From Polluticaenibacter yanchengensis (GTDB lineage: Bacteria > Bacteroidota > Bacteroidia > Chitinophagales > Chitinophagaceae), in assembly GCA_027854065.1 (NCBI GenBank), contig JAQGEF010000038.1, positions 1 through 32,981 on the forward strand: 32,981 bases of DNA. The letters run 5' to 3'. Each line of letters begins with the position of its first letter. The stretch's first letter is position 1. The notes below the pieces were generated by a model. It searched no databases and was not told where the DNA came from. It saw only the letters and a list, made by a program, of their open reading frames with translations. Shown in pieces: positions 31,566-32,981 of the stretch. Both the position numbers and the translations under genes were made by a program.

Positions 31566-32009
31566 TTATGGTTTAGTAGCAGTTACTTTCCCACATGTAA
31601 GCATCGAAGCTCCATAGTAAGGATTTTTAATTTCTTTTTCTTTACTTAGCCAATAGGACTTTTTCATTGGGCAGTATTGATAGTAAATGGTCTGATTTAC
31701 TTTTTCTTCATTATCTACCAGTTTCCACATTGCTACAGATACATCATTCAACAAAGATCTTTGCTTTTCTATAGAGCCTGCTTTGCTTAACTTTTCTGTA
31801 GCTTGTAACAATTCCGCTTTCTGCGTAAATTCGCCTTCATTTTTTACGGATTGGTACAATGTAGCTGCTGCTTCTGAAGCTGCCTTACTATCGCTGTTTA
31901 CCAATGCGTTTTTTAGATTGATATAATTATTTAAAAGAGTTTCTGTATCATACGCAAATGCAGAAATTCCTGACAACATCAATGCCAACGATAAAAATGT
32001 TTTTTTCAT
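31566..32009 (-). CDS. DUF3347 periplasmic protein
   Basis: A 147-residue protein with a signal peptide (MKKTFLSLALMLSGISAFAY, cleaved after AFA), not a lipoprotein. Nearly the whole mature chain is one DUF3347 domain: LLNNYINLKNALVNSDSKAASEAAATLY, then a four-helix region, then QYCPMKKSYWLSKEKEIKNPYYGASMLTCGKV. Cysteines of YCPM (C112) and LTCG (C137) are likely metal ligands. It is a compact paralogue of the 30484-31113 lipoprotein. Being soluble while the other is lipidated suggests a carrier/acceptor pair for copper (inference). Confidence 0.87.
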   Translation of the reverse strand: MKKTFLSLALMLSGISAFAYDTETLLNNYINLKNALVNSDSKAASEAAATLYQSVKNEGEFTQKAELLQATEKLSKAGSIEKQRSLLNDVSVAMWKLVDNEEKVNQTIYYQYCPMKKSYWLSKEKEIKNPYYGASMLTCGKVTATKP

Positions 32010-32020
32010 ATTATTTTGTT

Positions 32021-32242
32021 TTATAAGTTTACTAATTCAATTCTAAATCCAGCTTTTTTTACAATTTCTATTATTTCCTGTTCTGTAAGACTTTTGGATG
32101 TTACAGTTAAAATTTTATCCTTGTTAATAATATCTACGTCCCACAGGCAGCTACCCACTGCTTTGTCTAAATAAGGTTTTACGGATGCAACGCAGCTTTC
32201 ACATTTAATATCAGTTTTAAATTTTAATATACCTGATTCCAA
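32021..32242 (-). CDS. HMA-domain metallochaperone with non-ATG start
   Basis: About 73 residues forming one heavy-metal-associated domain: LKFKTDIKCESCVASVKPYLDKAVG with the C-x-x-C copper site (C-E-S-C), then LWDVDIINKDKILTVTSKSLTEQEIIEIVKKAGF. No in-frame ATG or GTG lies between the upstream stop and the domain; possible starts are TTG codons at 32281 and 32242, and 32242 gives the length usual for the family. This is a cytosolic Cu(I) chaperone, or a sensor-like small protein. It sits 11 bases upstream of the DUF3347 gene. A sequencing error in a start codon cannot be excluded. Confidence 0.75.
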   Translation of the reverse strand: MESGILKFKTDIKCESCVASVKPYLDKAVGSCLWDVDIINKDKILTVTSKSLTEQEIIEIVKKAGFRIELVNL

Positions 32243-32310
32243 CTTTGTGAGATTTTTCAGTATAAAATAATGATGGATCAACTTTTACAATAACCCGTGT
32301 TATACCGGCA

Positions 32311-32526
32311 TCATTGTATACCCCCTATTCCAGAAACGGTATAACCTGCTCTTTCTATTGCTTTTATAACTTCGCCTTCCAGGTTATCCGAAATAAAAGC
32401 AATAGTCAATATTCCTGATTCTACATTCCGGACATGAATACCGTCTACTCCTACAACTGCGTTTATTACCATTGTCTGGCAGTGCCTGCTCTGCATATCG
32501 GGAACGTTTATTATTACTTCTTGCAT
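32311..32526 (-). CDS. HMA-domain copper chaperone-like protein with SxHC instead of CxxC
   Basis: 71 residues from the ATG at 32526: MQEVIINVPDMQSRHCQTMV, VVGVDGIHVRNVESGILTIAF, then VIKAIERAGYTVSG, a typical betaalphabeta-betaalphabeta HMA fold. The metal loop reads M-Q-S-R-H-C, so the first cysteine of the usual MxCxxC is serine and only one cysteine remains next to a histidine. The open frame extends 81 codons further upstream to an ATG at 32769, but that part has no HMA similarity and is rich in rare-looking residues, so it is treated as non-coding. It is the first gene of the copper operon. Confidence 0.78.
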   Translation of the reverse strand: MQEVIINVPDMQSRHCQTMVINAVVGVDGIHVRNVESGILTIAFISDNLEGEVIKAIERAGYTVSGIGGIQ

Positions 32527-32981
32527 GCTACTAATATTTATGAGTACAAAGTTCCTTATTCTATTAAGTACGGGTATTGTATTATTTTTAGATTGATTTA
32601 TGAGATTTACAGATTTTAAAATCCTGTGATTTAAGATTTTGGAATAAGAATGGAGATATCCGATGAAAGAATCATCGATTATTTGCGGGAAAGGGAGCGT
32701 ATCATACAAATAATACCAGCTGTAAAGATCAAAAATTTCTGCTGACCATATAGAATCAATCAATGTCATCTGAGGTATTTTACGACCCTGCCCCTCCAGG
32801 GAAGGGACAAGCAGAAAACGGGGGTGATGGTGATTATTATTAGTAACCTTCTATAATATTTTCATTTTCTTTATTTTATGCTGAATAAAAATACACTGCT
32901 GAATGGTATTATAGGACTTAATTGATTCCAAATTTAGTTTTCTATTAAGCCGCATTTCTGTAGTTTTCCACATATAATTCA
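32527..32981. other. Right-edge spacer upstream of the copper operon
   Basis: It should contain the operon promoter, but no complete TTTG/TAnnTTTG pair was found; CAAAGTTC at 32547-32554 (GAACTTTG on the minus strand) is a partial -7 match. A GC-rich motif at 32787-32811 (CCCTGCCCCTCC then AGGGAAGGG) may be another intergenic repeat. At the edge, the minus strand is open from 32981 to a TAG at 32851, about 42 codons, with no recognised similarity; it may or may not be the 3' end of a gene lying outside. Confidence 0.4.

Noticed and set aside
32527..32769. 81-residue N-terminal extension of the first HMA protein
   Set aside because: The HMA fold begins exactly at the ATG at 32526; the upstream part lacks similarity to known domains or a signal peptide, and looks like spacer that happens to be open.
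1..32981. Phage, integrase, transposase, toxin-antitoxin or restriction genes
   Set aside because: All frames of appreciable length were read and none showed such domains. The region is best described as ordinary chromosome with several accessory operons.

Overview
The window looks like chromosomal DNA of a Bacteroidota bacterium, probably Chitinophagaceae. The evidence is gene content (HmuY and DUF6607 heme-uptake proteins, DUF3347 and MlpB-like metal lipoproteins, a eukaryote-like citrate synthase), AT-rich spacers, no obvious Shine-Dalgarno sequences, and several TAnnTTTG boxes of the Bacteroidota sigma type. The family assignment is inference. No tRNA, rRNA, CRISPR array, transposase, phage gene or integrase was seen.

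Layout. 1-985: tandem array of six to seven ~156-165 bp units. 1049-2944 (+): CPBP membrane protease and a saccharopine-dehydrogenase-like NAD(P) protein. 3288-5633 (-): a small hypothetical, a small membrane protein and citrate synthase. 6008-7515 (+): PAP2 phosphatase and an Nfu iron-sulfur scaffold. 7900-8394 (-): GyrI-like effector-binding protein. 8814-10561 (-): MarR regulator overlapping a class-C-type serine hydrolase. 10795-11376 (+): YdeI-family protein. 11523-16729 (+): heme-acquisition locus (DUF6607, CxxCH lipoprotein, heme-type TonB receptor, HmuY). 16853-22204 (-): sugar locus (AraC regulator, sodium/solute symporter, L-fucose isomerase, DapA-like aldolase). 22684-27327 (+): drug-efflux operon (TetR, TolC, HlyD/EmrA, EmrB-type MFS). 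27664-32526 (-): compact seven-gene copper-handling operon (two HMA proteins, two DUF3347 proteins, an MlpB-like lipoprotein, a heme-binding protein, and a multicopper oxidase with a CopB-like C-terminal extension).

How the genes work together. In the heme locus HmuY should capture heme and pass it to the TonB receptor; DUF6607 and the CxxCH lipoprotein are likely accessories. In the copper locus HMA proteins bind Cu(I), the Cys-rich periplasmic proteins sequester or pass it on, and the oxidase converts Cu(I) to Cu(II). The fucI locus has its own inducible-looking promoter but lacks fuculokinase and fuculose-phosphate aldolase. TetR probably controls the efflux operon through a palindrome overlapping its promoter.

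The most unusual non-coding content is (i) the left-end array, whose core repeats the heptamer ATCWGCG four times per unit, and (ii) five copies of a GC-rich REP-like element (3120, 7626, 12961, 22442, 27414), all intergenic. Several starts were moved from the longest open frame because its first codon was TTG or because the domain begins later (8394, 10561, 13235, 30009, 32242, 32526).
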